A stretch of 54,491 nucleotides of DNA from Tannerella sp. Lineage in GTDB: Bacteria; Bacteroidota; Bacteroidia; Bacteroidales; Tannerellaceae. The position numbers and the translations under genes are program-made. Below, in pieces: positions 30,312-39,472 of the stretch (within the stretch, counting starts at the first letter, position 1; every line of letters begins with the position of its first letter). The stretch is from assembly GCA_031272455.1 (NCBI GenBank), contig JAISTS010000068.1:1-54491 (forward strand), given 5' to 3'. Under the pieces are notes generated by a model, which worked only from the letters and a program-made list of their open reading frames with translations, searched no databases and was not told the origin of the DNA.

Positions 30312-31441
30312 GCGAATATAAAATCATCATAAGCGGAGGCGGTACGGGGGGACATATTTTCCCGGCTATTGCCATTGCCGACGCCTTTGTCGAGCGCCAT
30401 CCCGACACGCAAATCCTGTTTGTCGGCGCCGACAACCGTATGGAGATGGAACGTGTGCCGCGAGCCGGATACAAGATAGTCGGACTGCCTGTCAGCGGTT
30501 TCGATCGTCGTCGCCTGCATAAAAATTTCGCCGTCATAATGCGATTTCTCAAAAGTCTGCGCATAGCGAAAAGGATTATCCGCGATTTTGCTCCCGATAT
30601 TGTCGTAGGGACAGGCGGTTATGCCAGCGCACCGACCTTATGGGCAGCCTCGTCGCTCAAAATCCCGACGCTCATTCAGGAACAAAATTCCTACGCCGGA
30701 ATAACCAACAAACTGCTTGCCCGACGCGCATCAACCATCTGCGTGGCTTACGAAGATATGGAAAAGTATTTTCCCGAAAACAAAATCGTCTTCACAGGCA
30801 ATCCTGTACGTAAAGAGCTGGAAAGTTGCCGTATAGACCGGATGAGCGCCATCAGTCATTTCGGACTGAAGCCTTATCTGAAAACGGTTTTAGTCATCGG
30901 TGGCAGTCTTGGCGCCCGCTCGATAAACGACGGGATACGCAACAGACTGAAGCAGCTGGCGGAAGCAAAAGTGCAGGTAATCTGGCAAACGGGCAAAAAC
31001 TATTATGCGAATATCAAACGCGAACTGGAACAGAGCGAGGCTAAGGAGTTTATCTATTGCGCCGATTTCATCGCTGAAATGGAATATGCTTATGCTGCCG
31101 CCGATTTGGTGGTCTCGCGAGCCGGAGCAGGGTCGATTTCCGAACTCTGCCTGCAAGGAAAACCGTCTATCTTAGTGCCCTCGCCCAACGTAGCCGAAGA
31201 CCACCAGACGAAAAATGCCAACGCTGTTGCCGAACATAACGCCGCCATAATGCTCGCCGATAAATACGCCGATATTCATCTGACTGACAGCATTTTGAAG
31301 CACATTCACAACAATTCGTTACTCGAAATGCTGCGCAATAATATCCATAGTATGGGTGTAAGCAAAAGTGCAAAATTGATTGTCAACGAAATGGAAAAAC
31401 TGACGGATAAAACTGTAGATGTATGGATGCAAAAGCAATAA
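30308..31441 (+). CDS. murG: UDP-GlcNAc:undecaprenyl-PP-MurNAc-pentapeptide transferase
   Basis: SGGGTGGHIFPAIAIADA, GTGGYASAPTLWAA, QEQNSYAG, SRAGAGSISELCLQGKPSILVPSPN. Confidence 0.97.
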   Translation: MSEYKIIISGGGTGGHIFPAIAIADAFVERHPDTQILFVGADNRMEMERVPRAGYKIVGLPVSGFDRRRLHKNFAVIMRFLKSLRIAKRIIRDFAPDIVVGTGGYASAPTLWAASSLKIPTLIQEQNSYAGITNKLLARRASTICVAYEDMEKYFPENKIVFTGNPVRKELESCRIDRMSAISHFGLKPYLKTVLVIGGSLGARSINDGIRNRLKQLAEAKVQVIWQTGKNYYANIKRELEQSEAKEFIYCADFIAEMEYAYAAADLVVSRAGAGSISELCLQGKPSILVPSPNVAEDHQTKNANAVAEHNAAIMLADKYADIHLTDSILKHIHNNSLLEMLRNNIHSMGVSKSAKLIVNEMEKLTDKTVDVWMQKQ

Positions 31442-32802
31442 AATCAATATATTTCGTAGGCGCGGGAGGTATCGGGATGAGCGCCCTGATACGCTATTTC
31501 CTGTCGAAAGGATTGCGTGTGGCAGGCTACGACCGCACAGAATCGCAGCTGACCGAACAGCTCATAGCCGAAGGTGCCGCCATTCATTACGAAGATGATA
31601 TAAGCCTGATACCCACTGATTTTACCGATCCAAAGGAAACGCTTGTGGTCTATACGCCCGCCGTGCCCGAGACGCACAGCGAACTGACATATTTCCGCTC
31701 AAACGGTTTTGAGGTGCTTAAACGTTCGCAGGCGTTGGGGCTGATTACCAAATCGGCGCGGGCGCTCTGCATCGCCGGAACGCACGGTAAAACGACAACA
31801 TCCTCAATGACAGCGCATTTGCTGCATCAATCGCATATCGGATGCAATGCTTTTCTGGGCGGCATCCTCAAGCCTTACGACAGCAATCTTATGCTGTCAG
31901 CTTCGAGCGACCTGACCGTTGTCGAAGCCGACGAATACGACCGCTCGTTTCATCAACTGTCGCCGTATATGGCGGTTATCACTGCCGCCGACCCCGATCA
32001 TCTCGATATTTACGGCACTCCCGAAGCCTATCGCGAAGGCTTTGAGATTTTCACCTCGCTAATCCGCACGGGCGGTGCGCTGATTATGAAATCCGGCGTC
32101 GCCATCACGCCACGCCTGCAGCCCGATGTACGCCTGTTTACGTATTCTGCAACAGATAAAACGGCTGATTTTCACGCCGATAACATACGTATTGGCGATG
32201 GCTCAATAGTATTTGATTTCGTAAGTCCGTCGGGCACAATCAGCGATATCCGGCTTGGCGTACCCGTAACGGTAAACGTCGAAAATGCCGTGGCAGCCAT
32301 AGCTTTAGCTTCGCTAAACGGTGTGCTTCCCGACGAAATCAGACTTGCAATGGCATCGTTCGAGGGCGTTGCCCGCCGCTTCGATGTCCGTCTGAAAAAA
32401 GATAAGATCGTGCTGATAGACGACTACGCCCATCATCCCGAAGAAATACGCAGCTGTATCACCTCTGTCAGAGCGCTTTACCCCTCGCGCCGCATTACGG
32501 GAATATTCCAGCCGCACCTCTACACCCGCACCCGCGACTTTGCCGAAGGCTTTGCCGAAAGCCTGTCGCTGCTCGACGAACTGATTTTGCTTGACATCTA
32601 TCCCGCCCGCGAGGAACCTATCGAGGGCATAACGTCGCAAATCATCTTCGACCGCGCGACCGTAGCACGTAAAACGCTCTGCACAAAAGCGCAGCTGCCC
32701 GACATCATCGAATCGGGCAGTTACGACGTCGTGCTAACCATCGGCGCAGGAGATATTGACCAGCTTGTCGAACCTGTCAAACAAATACTCGAACGCAAAT
32801 GA
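31423..32802 (+). CDS. murC: UDP-MurNAc:L-alanine ligase
   Basis: FVGAGGIGMSALIRYF, CIAGTHGKTTTSSM, EADEYDRSFHQLSP, DDYAHHPEEIRSC. Confidence 0.97.
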   Translation: MDAKAIKSIYFVGAGGIGMSALIRYFLSKGLRVAGYDRTESQLTEQLIAEGAAIHYEDDISLIPTDFTDPKETLVVYTPAVPETHSELTYFRSNGFEVLKRSQALGLITKSARALCIAGTHGKTTTSSMTAHLLHQSHIGCNAFLGGILKPYDSNLMLSASSDLTVVEADEYDRSFHQLSPYMAVITAADPDHLDIYGTPEAYREGFEIFTSLIRTGGALIMKSGVAITPRLQPDVRLFTYSATDKTADFHADNIRIGDGSIVFDFVSPSGTISDIRLGVPVTVNVENAVAAIALASLNGVLPDEIRLAMASFEGVARRFDVRLKKDKIVLIDDYAHHPEEIRSCITSVRALYPSRRITGIFQPHLYTRTRDFAEGFAESLSLLDELILLDIYPAREEPIEGITSQIIFDRATVARKTLCTKAQLPDIIESGSYDVVLTIGAGDIDQLVEPVKQILERK

Positions 32803-33527
32803 AACGAATCATCACTATCCTCTTCGCCGGCTTGCTGCTCGGTTTTCTTGTGTTCGTTTTCCTGTTTGCGAACAGCAATACCGACAGACCGATATGCAGA
32901 GAGCTGATTGTCATCCTAAAAGACAGCACCAAGCGCCGTTATATCGAACCAAACGCCATCGTTGCTTCGCTGAAAAATTCGCAGCTCTATCCGGTTGACC
33001 GTTTCGCCGATAATATAAATACCGATGCCATAGAAAAACATCTGCTGCAAAACAAAATGGTAGCTTCAGCCGATGTTTATAAGACAGTGTCGGGCGCAGT
33101 AAAAATAATCATCACTCAAAAAACGCCTGTCCTGAGGGTTTTCGGCAACGACGGAAGCTATTATATCGACGTCAACGGCGAGGTTTTGCCCGCCGACGTG
33201 AGGTTCGCAACCTACCTTCCCGTGGCGACCGGAAACATAGAAAAATCGCTCGCGAAGTCGGAATTATATAAATTTGCATTATTTTTGCAGAAAAATGCGT
33301 ATTGGAACGAACAGATTGAACAGATATACGTTCACCCAAATAAGGAAGTCGAACTTGTGCCACGTGTTGGTAATCACCGGATTATACTGGGCGACTTCTC
33401 CCGTTTCGAGGAAAAAATGGACAACCTGCGACGGTTTTACGAGCAGGCTATTCCGAAAATCGGATGGGAAAAATATGATGTCATCAATCTGAAATACAGA
33501 AATCAAATAGTGTGCACTAAAAAATAA
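32799..33527 (+). CDS. ftsQ: FtsQ-like cell division protein
   Basis: Single N-terminal TM, POTRA-like region, DINLKYRNQIVC-type C-terminus (VINLKYRNQIVCTKK); between murC and ftsA. Confidence 0.85.
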   Translation: MKRIITILFAGLLLGFLVFVFLFANSNTDRPICRELIVILKDSTKRRYIEPNAIVASLKNSQLYPVDRFADNINTDAIEKHLLQNKMVASADVYKTVSGAVKIIITQKTPVLRVFGNDGSYYIDVNGEVLPADVRFATYLPVATGNIEKSLAKSELYKFALFLQKNAYWNEQIEQIYVHPNKEVELVPRVGNHRIILGDFSRFEEKMDNLRRFYEQAIPKIGWEKYDVINLKYRNQIVCTKK

Positions 33528-33532
33528 TTTTT

Positions 33533-34897
33533 ATGGCAAAAGAACAGTATATAGCAGTCATTGACTTGGAAACCAGCCGTTTCACAGGCGTAGTAGCGAA
33601 GAAAGAGCAGAACGGTTTTATAGACATTCTCGCTCACGTCAGCGAAAACGCACTCGACAGTATGCGGCACGGGAAAATCGTAAAAACGAAAGAAGCGACA
33701 GGATTGATAAAAAAACTTGTAAGTAAACTCAAGAATGCCCTGTTGCAAACGGCAGAGCTTAAAGGCAAAGAATTTGAAATCAAAAAACTCTATTTCGGGG
33801 TCAACTGTCAGTCTCTCAAATCAATAGAGGTAACGGAGTCTATAGCTATTCCGAATAAATCGTTCGTTACTACGGACGATGTAGAAAGTCTGCTCGCCCA
33901 GTGTGCTGGCAATATGTCGGAAGATTACATCCCGCTCGACATGTTGCCTCCGACGTATTATGCTGACAACAAACCCGTTAAAGACCCAAAAGGCTTAGAA
34001 TGTAACCGGTTGAAAGCAAATTTCCGCTTAATCGCAGCCCTGCCATACGTCCGCTCGACAATTGAGCACGTAGCCAAAGGAGCAGGATACGAACTTGCGC
34101 AAATCCTTGCCTCGCCCGTAGCTCTTGCCGAAGCCCTGACGGACAAAAGCGAACGCGAAACCGGATGTATCTTCGTCGATTTCGGCAGATACGTAACGTC
34201 GGTGGTCGTTTTTCGCGACGGGGAAGTTTTGAACCTCGGCGTTGTGCCTTTCGGATATTCGCTGATAATTAGCGATTTAGCCGAAGGATTTGATATGAAA
34301 GATTCGAAAGACGCCGAACAGCTGCTGTTTGCCTATGCCAACTGCTCGGAACACCGTAGCGACGACGCAGCTAAAACCCCCGATTATATCGTCAACAGCC
34401 GTAAATACAACAGCATCACAACAGACCTGATAGCCACCGCAAGGGCAAAAGAAATCATTGCCAACGCCAAAAGCATAGCGGGGCAAACGCTGACAGACGG
34501 CATTGTACGCATCACCGGACAACTGTCCGACGCAAAAGGCATCAGTAAGCTGACGGCAAGCATCTTCGGTCTGGAAGTCGGACAGACGGACATCCCCGCA
34601 GAATGGGGCAACTACGATCGCGACGAGTTCGCAGCAATCAGCCTGCTGACACGAGCAAAAGACAACTGCCTGACAGTAGAAATGCCTCCTGAACCGGATC
34701 CTCCGATTGACGGTCAGCCAAATCCGGATAACAGCCCTGACGACCCCGACGAACCTGTCAACCCTATTGCGTCTTTATTGAAATTCTTCTCTAAGAATAA
34801 GGATAAACCTAAAAAAGAGAAAGAAAAAGGCGATTCCATCGGTAAAAAGTTCGGCAACTTTGTAACCGATATGGCATCTATAGCTTTTGAAGAGTAA
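33533..34897 (+). CDS. ftsA: Cell division protein FtsA
   Basis: YIAVIDLETSRFTGVVAKK, CIFVDFGRYVTSVVVFRDGEV, acidic/proline linker and C-terminal helix GKKFGNFVTDMASIAFEE. Confidence 0.92.
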   Translation: MAKEQYIAVIDLETSRFTGVVAKKEQNGFIDILAHVSENALDSMRHGKIVKTKEATGLIKKLVSKLKNALLQTAELKGKEFEIKKLYFGVNCQSLKSIEVTESIAIPNKSFVTTDDVESLLAQCAGNMSEDYIPLDMLPPTYYADNKPVKDPKGLECNRLKANFRLIAALPYVRSTIEHVAKGAGYELAQILASPVALAEALTDKSERETGCIFVDFGRYVTSVVVFRDGEVLNLGVVPFGYSLIISDLAEGFDMKDSKDAEQLLFAYANCSEHRSDDAAKTPDYIVNSRKYNSITTDLIATARAKEIIANAKSIAGQTLTDGIVRITGQLSDAKGISKLTASIFGLEVGQTDIPAEWGNYDRDEFAAISLLTRAKDNCLTVEMPPEPDPPIDGQPNPDNSPDDPDEPVNPIASLLKFFSKNKDKPKKEKEKGDSIGKKFGNFVTDMASIAFEE

Positions 34898-34933
34898 CGG
34901 CAACAAAATCAATAATTTAAAATTGAAAAGAAT

Positions 34934-36217
34934 ATGTTTAACAGAAATGACATACCAGATATGATAGATATAAAATTCGCAGCGTCGATCGATACCACGA
35001 ACATTATCAAGGTCGTAGGCGTAGGCGGCGGCGGCGGAAATGCCGTTGCGCACATGTTTCACGAAGGAGTGTCCGATGTCTCTTTCCTGCTTTGTAATAC
35101 CGACAAACAGGCATTGGACGCCCAAAAAATCAATGTGCCCAAACTTGTTATGGGCGGACTTGGAGCAGGTGGAAAGCCTGAAAAAGGCGAAGAGGAGGCG
35201 CTGAAGTGCGAAGAGCAGATAAAGCAAGCCTTTAACGACGGCACGCAGATGGCATTCATCACAGCAGGTATGGGCGGCGGAACGGGCACCGGAGCCGGAC
35301 CTGTCGTCGCGCGAATAGCCAAAGACGCCGGAGTGCTGACTGTCGGCATCGTTACCATCCCGTTCGTTTTTGAAGGACGACCGAAAATCCTGCAAGCCCT
35401 CCAGTGGCTCGAAAAAATGAACCGCAACGTTGACGCTATGCTCGTCATCAACAACGAACGCCTGTTTGACATCTACAAATCTCTGAAAGTAACCGAGGCG
35501 TTTGCTGAGGCAGACAACACGCTGACCGTAGCAGCACGGAGTATCGTCGATATGATAATGAAACCGGGCAAAATCAACCTTGACTTTCGCGATGTGGAGT
35601 CAACTTTGAAAAACGGCGGCGTAGCATTGATGAGCGAAGGCTTAGGCGAAGGCGAAGGACGGCTCGAACTCGCTATCGAAGAGGCATTTAAATCGCCCTT
35701 ACTGAACAACTCCAACGTTTATAACGCCAAGAAAATACTGTTCAACATCACGTCGGGCACGGGAGACGACGAATTGACTGCCGATGAATTAGCTGATGTT
35801 CAGTCGTTTAGCGAAAGATTTAATACCAACCAAATCGAAGTCATCTGGGGATTTCGTCTTGACGAATCGCTCGGCGCAAAAGTCAAATTCACCGTCCTCG
35901 CAACCGGCTATCAGTTAGACGAAGATGCCCCCGAAGGAATGAAAATTCCCGACGATAACACCGAATTGACCGCAGCCGAAATGGAGGCGTACAAAGACTA
36001 TCTGTTCAGAAAATATTATGGCGACAAAGGCATCAGTCGTCCAGCGCCGACCATAGCAATACTGACGCCCGAAGAAATGGAAAACGACGTCCTCGTGAGC
36101 CTGATTGAAAACAATCCGACCTACAAACGCAATCCGTCGCTGATAAAAAATGAACGCAGCAAGATTGAGTTTGAACGCAAAAACGCCGAGGCTGAAACCG
36201 CCGTATTGTTTACTTAA
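34934..36217 (+). CDS. ftsZ: Cell division GTPase FtsZ
   Basis: VVGVGGGGGNAVAHM, CNTDKQAL, TAGMGGGTGTGAGPVVA. Confidence 0.98.
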   Translation: MFNRNDIPDMIDIKFAASIDTTNIIKVVGVGGGGGNAVAHMFHEGVSDVSFLLCNTDKQALDAQKINVPKLVMGGLGAGGKPEKGEEEALKCEEQIKQAFNDGTQMAFITAGMGGGTGTGAGPVVARIAKDAGVLTVGIVTIPFVFEGRPKILQALQWLEKMNRNVDAMLVINNERLFDIYKSLKVTEAFAEADNTLTVAARSIVDMIMKPGKINLDFRDVESTLKNGGVALMSEGLGEGEGRLELAIEEAFKSPLLNNSNVYNAKKILFNITSGTGDDELTADELADVQSFSERFNTNQIEVIWGFRLDESLGAKVKFTVLATGYQLDEDAPEGMKIPDDNTELTAAEMEAYKDYLFRKYYGDKGISRPAPTIAILTPEEMENDVLVSLIENNPTYKRNPSLIKNERSKIEFERKNAEAETAVLFT

Positions 36218-36242
36218 TTGTTTAATTTTTATTTTAAAGAAA

Positions 36243-36698
36243 ATGAGTTTATTCGACCAAATTAGTGAAGACATCAAAGCCGCCATGCTGGCAAAAGACA
36301 AAGTGCGGCTGAGCGCATTGCGCAACGTGAAAAAAGTGCTCCTCGAAGCCAAAACAGCGCCCGGAGCTAACGACACCGTAACCGACGAAACGGCAATCAA
36401 GCTGATCCAAAAGCTTGTGAAACAGGGCAAAGACTCCGCCGCGATCTATACGGAACAGAACCGTCCCGACCTGGCGGAAGAAGAGCTGGCGCAGGTGCAG
36501 GCTATCGAACCCTACCTGCCCAAACAGCTGTCTGCCGACGAACTCGAAGCCGAGCTGAAAAAGATTATCGCACAAACGGGCGCCGCCGGTCCGCAGGATA
36601 TGGGCAAAGTTATGGGCGTAGCATCGAAAGCCTTAGCCGGAAAAGCCGAAGGACGCGCCATCTCCGAAACGGTGAAGCGTCTCTTAGCTGCCGGATAA
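36243..36698 (+). CDS. GatB/YqeY domain protein
   Basis: Start moved to MSLFDQISEDIKAAMLAKDKVRLSALRNV; YLPKQLSADELEAELKKII, GKVMGVASKALAGKAEGRAISE. Confidence 0.93.
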   Translation: MSLFDQISEDIKAAMLAKDKVRLSALRNVKKVLLEAKTAPGANDTVTDETAIKLIQKLVKQGKDSAAIYTEQNRPDLAEEELAQVQAIEPYLPKQLSADELEAELKKIIAQTGAAGPQDMGKVMGVASKALAGKAEGRAISETVKRLLAAG

Positions 36699-36718
36699 CA
36701 CATTAAAAGTCAACGCAA

Positions 36719-38152
36719 ATGTTCACTTTTATTGGCTACCTCGCCCTGCTTATCGGCGGATACATAGTTTACGGCGCTGTCGTCGAACGCATCTTCGGCA
36801 TCGACCGCTCGCGCCCGACGCCTGCCATCGCGATGAACGACGGAGTGGATTATGTACCTATGCCGTGGTGGCGCGTGTTCCTGATACAATTCCTTAATAT
36901 TGCGGGACTTGGACCGATTTTCGGCGCCATAATGGGGATGATGTACGGACCGGCTGCTTTCCTATGGATAGTGCTGGGGACGATTTTTGCCGGCGGCGTG
37001 CACGACTATTTTTCCGGTATGATGTCTGTCCGCGAGCGTGGCGCCAGCCTGCCCGAACTGATTGGCAATGAGCTGGGTAAATACATCAAACTGTTTATGC
37101 GCCTGTTTTCCGTCCTGTTGATGGTGCTGGTCGGCGCCGTGTTTATCTCCGGACCGGCTGGTCTGCTTGCAGGTCTGACGCCCGGCATAAGCGCACTTAT
37201 CTGGACGGCAATAATTTTCGCTTACTACGTCCTTGCGACGCTCCTGCCTATCGACAAGCTGATCGGCAAGATTTATCCCATTTTCGGCGCCGCCTTGCTG
37301 TTTATGGCTGTCGGCATCCTTTTTGCGCTGTTCTGGAACAAAGCGCCCATCCCCGAACTGACTGCCGGTTTCGCCAACAGCAACCCTAACAAGAGCCTGC
37401 ATATCTTCCCGATGATGTTTGTCAGCATAGCTTGCGGCGCCATTTCGGGCTTCCACGCCACCCAATCGCCGATGATGGCGCGATGTATCAAAAACGAAAA
37501 ATACGGACGGCGATGTTTCTATGGCGCGATGGTTGCCGAAGGCGTCGTAGCGCTGATCTGGGCTGCCGCCGCCTCGTCGTTCTTCGGCTCGGTCGAAGGG
37601 CTGCACAAGTTCGTCGCCGACCTGCCCGCGACGGCAAACAAAGGCGCCGAAGTCGTAAACCTCATTTCCAACCGATGGCTGGGCGTTGTTGGCGGTGTGC
37701 TGGCTATTCTCGGCGTAGTGGCGGCGCCCATCACTTCGGGCGACACGGCTTTGCGCTCGGCACGCCTGATCGTAGCCGATTTCCTGCACCTCAACCAGAA
37801 ATCCATAGCCAAGCGACTGATGATATCCATTCCCATTTTCGTGCTCACTTTCGTGATACTGAATATGGACTTCGACGTGCTGTGGCGCTATTTCGCTTGG
37901 TGCAACCAGACGCTCGCCGTCTTTACGCTCTGGGCTATAACCGCTTATCTGTGCCGACTAAGAAAATTCTATTTCATCACGCTCGTTCCGGCAATATTTA
38001 TGACTTATGTCAGCTCGACTTATCTTTTTGCCGCCGCCCGCCCCGAAGGCATAGGACTGCCCTACGAAACGGCGCTAATCGTCGGAGCAGGCATTACCAC
38101 AGCGGTTTTCAGCGTTTTTGTCGTCTCGCTGAAAAAACTGCAAAAAAACTGA
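36719..38152 (+). CDS. cstA: Carbon starvation CstA-family transporter
   Basis: QFLNIAGLGPIFGAIMGMMYGPAAFLWIVLGTIFAGGVHDYFSGMMSVR; FHATQSPMMARCI. Confidence 0.95.
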   Translation: MFTFIGYLALLIGGYIVYGAVVERIFGIDRSRPTPAIAMNDGVDYVPMPWWRVFLIQFLNIAGLGPIFGAIMGMMYGPAAFLWIVLGTIFAGGVHDYFSGMMSVRERGASLPELIGNELGKYIKLFMRLFSVLLMVLVGAVFISGPAGLLAGLTPGISALIWTAIIFAYYVLATLLPIDKLIGKIYPIFGAALLFMAVGILFALFWNKAPIPELTAGFANSNPNKSLHIFPMMFVSIACGAISGFHATQSPMMARCIKNEKYGRRCFYGAMVAEGVVALIWAAAASSFFGSVEGLHKFVADLPATANKGAEVVNLISNRWLGVVGGVLAILGVVAAPITSGDTALRSARLIVADFLHLNQKSIAKRLMISIPIFVLTFVILNMDFDVLWRYFAWCNQTLAVFTLWAITAYLCRLRKFYFITLVPAIFMTYVSSTYLFAAARPEGIGLPYETALIVGAGITTAVFSVFVVSLKKLQKN

Positions 38153-38185
38153 AAGGAAATTTTTTGCCGAGAAAGCCGAAAATCG

Positions 38186-38233
38186 TATGTTGCATAACAT
38201 ATCGATTTTTCCAATAATATGCTGCAAAACATA
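38186..38233. repeat. Two direct copies of a 16-bp palindrome: TATGTTGCATAACATA (38186-38201) and TATGCTGCAAAACATA (38218-38233)
   Basis: Start-to-start 32 bp; lies upstream of a TTTG/TAACTTTG promoter. Confidence 0.6.
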
Positions 38234-38241
38234 TAATTAAG

Positions 38242-38273
38242 TTTGCACACAATTTTTTGTAGCCGTAACTTTG
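38242..38273 (+). promoter_or_regulatory. Bacteroidetes-type promoter TTTG-N20-TAACTTTG
   Basis: TTTG 38242-38245, TAACTTTG 38266-38273. Confidence 0.6.
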
Positions 38274-38278
38274 CAGTC

Positions 38279-38348
38279 GCATAACTATAAAAAAATTGAA
38301 TTGTTAAACCAGAACCTGCCCGACCGTGAGGTCGGGCTTTTTCTTTTT
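38279..38348 (+). ncRNA. Candidate short (about 70 nt) transcript between promoter and terminator
   Basis: Promoter at 38242-38273 and intrinsic terminator at 38318-38348; no credible ORF between. Confidence 0.4.
38318..38348 (+). terminator. Strong intrinsic terminator
   Basis: GCCCGACC-GTGA-GGTCGGGC 8-bp perfect stem followed by TTTTTCTTTTT. Confidence 0.9.
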
Positions 38349-38364
38349 ATTTGCTTTTGATTTT

Positions 38365-39111
38365 TTATTCCTCGAAACGCTTAAGCGTCAAATCGGCGCC
38401 ATCCCATTCGACGTAGGAAAACAGCTGCATCCAATCGCCTGTAACAATGACCTTTACGCGCGACGGCAACTCGTAATCGAACAGCACGTGGCGATGACCG
38501 AAAATGAAATAATCCACTCCCTGCATAGCATTTTTCTGCACGAAATCGAACAGATAATCCGAGTCATCTGCCTGCATTTCACGTATTTGTCCTGTCTTAC
38601 GGCTGTGATAAGACCATAATCGTGCAAAGGCAAATGTCCAGCGCGGATGAACCGAAGCATAAAGCCACTGGCATAATTTATTGCGAAACAGCGCACTGAT
38701 AATCCTGTACGTCAGCGGACGCTTGCCGACTTCATCGCCGTGAGCGAGGAAAAACTGTTTGCCCGAAAGACTGACAGTGAACGGCTTACGATGCACTGCG
38801 GCGCCGATCTCCTTTTCCAAATAATCGAACATCCAGATATCGTGATTGCCTGTAAGAAAGTGAATTTCAATGCCTTGATCCGCCATCTCCGCGACTTTTC
38901 CAAGAAAGCGCACAAATCCTTTCGGCACAACATACTTATATTCATACCAGTAGTCGAACATATCGCCGAGAAAATACACTGCCTGAGCATCGGCGCTGAT
39001 GCTGTCGAGCCAGCGGACAAGTTTCTTTTCCGACTCTACGACGTCGGGCAGAAATCGGTTGCCCAGATGGGCGTCGGATGCAAAATACACTTTTTTCGCT
39101 GTAGTTGTCAT
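38365..39111 (-). CDS. lpxH: UDP-2,3-diacylglucosamine diphosphatase (LpxH-like metallophosphoesterase)
   Basis: FASDAHLGNRF, FLGDMFDYWYEYKYVVPKGF, LTGNHDIWMFDYL, LAHGDEVGKRPLTYRII, GHRHVLFDYEL; start placed at MTTTAKK. Confidence 0.9.
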   Translation of the reverse strand: MTTTAKKVYFASDAHLGNRFLPDVVESEKKLVRWLDSISADAQAVYFLGDMFDYWYEYKYVVPKGFVRFLGKVAEMADQGIEIHFLTGNHDIWMFDYLEKEIGAAVHRKPFTVSLSGKQFFLAHGDEVGKRPLTYRIISALFRNKLCQWLYASVHPRWTFAFARLWSYHSRKTGQIREMQADDSDYLFDFVQKNAMQGVDYFIFGHRHVLFDYELPSRVKVIVTGDWMQLFSYVEWDGADLTLKRFEE

Positions 39112-39121
39112 TACGGTTGGT

Positions 39122-39442
39122 TTATAAAAATCCAAGTTCGAGTTTCGCTTCGTCCGACATCATATCTTTAGTCCATTCAGGTTCGAAAACGATGTTGATG
39201 TTGACGCTTTTGACGCCTTCTATAGCTTCGGTTTTCATCTTCACATCTTCGGTGATATAATCGGCTGCAGGGCAGTTGGGCGCCGTAAATGTCATATCAA
39301 CAGCTACATTTTTGTCGTCATCGACTTCGATACGGTAAACAAGCCCAAGGTCGTAGATATTGACGGGGATTTCGGGGTCGTAAACCGTTTTCAAGACGGC
39401 AATTATCGCTTCTTCGGTTTGCAAAAATTCATTCTGGCTCAT
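39122..39442 (-). CDS. DUF59/MIP18-family Fe-S assembly protein (SufT/PaaD-like)
   Basis: IIAVLKTVYDPEIPVNIYDLGLVYRIEV, DMTFTAPNCPAADYI. Confidence 0.92.
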   Translation of the reverse strand: MSQNEFLQTEEAIIAVLKTVYDPEIPVNIYDLGLVYRIEVDDDKNVAVDMTFTAPNCPAADYITEDVKMKTEAIEGVKSVNINIVFEPEWTKDMMSDEAKLELGFL

Positions 39443-39472
39443 TTCGCATTTGTTTTTATAAATAACTGCTGT

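Noticed and set aside
36962-37789. 275-aa minus-strand ORF, Asp/Gln/Arg-rich
   Set aside because: Antisense to cstA; composition typical of reverse translation of membrane protein codons.
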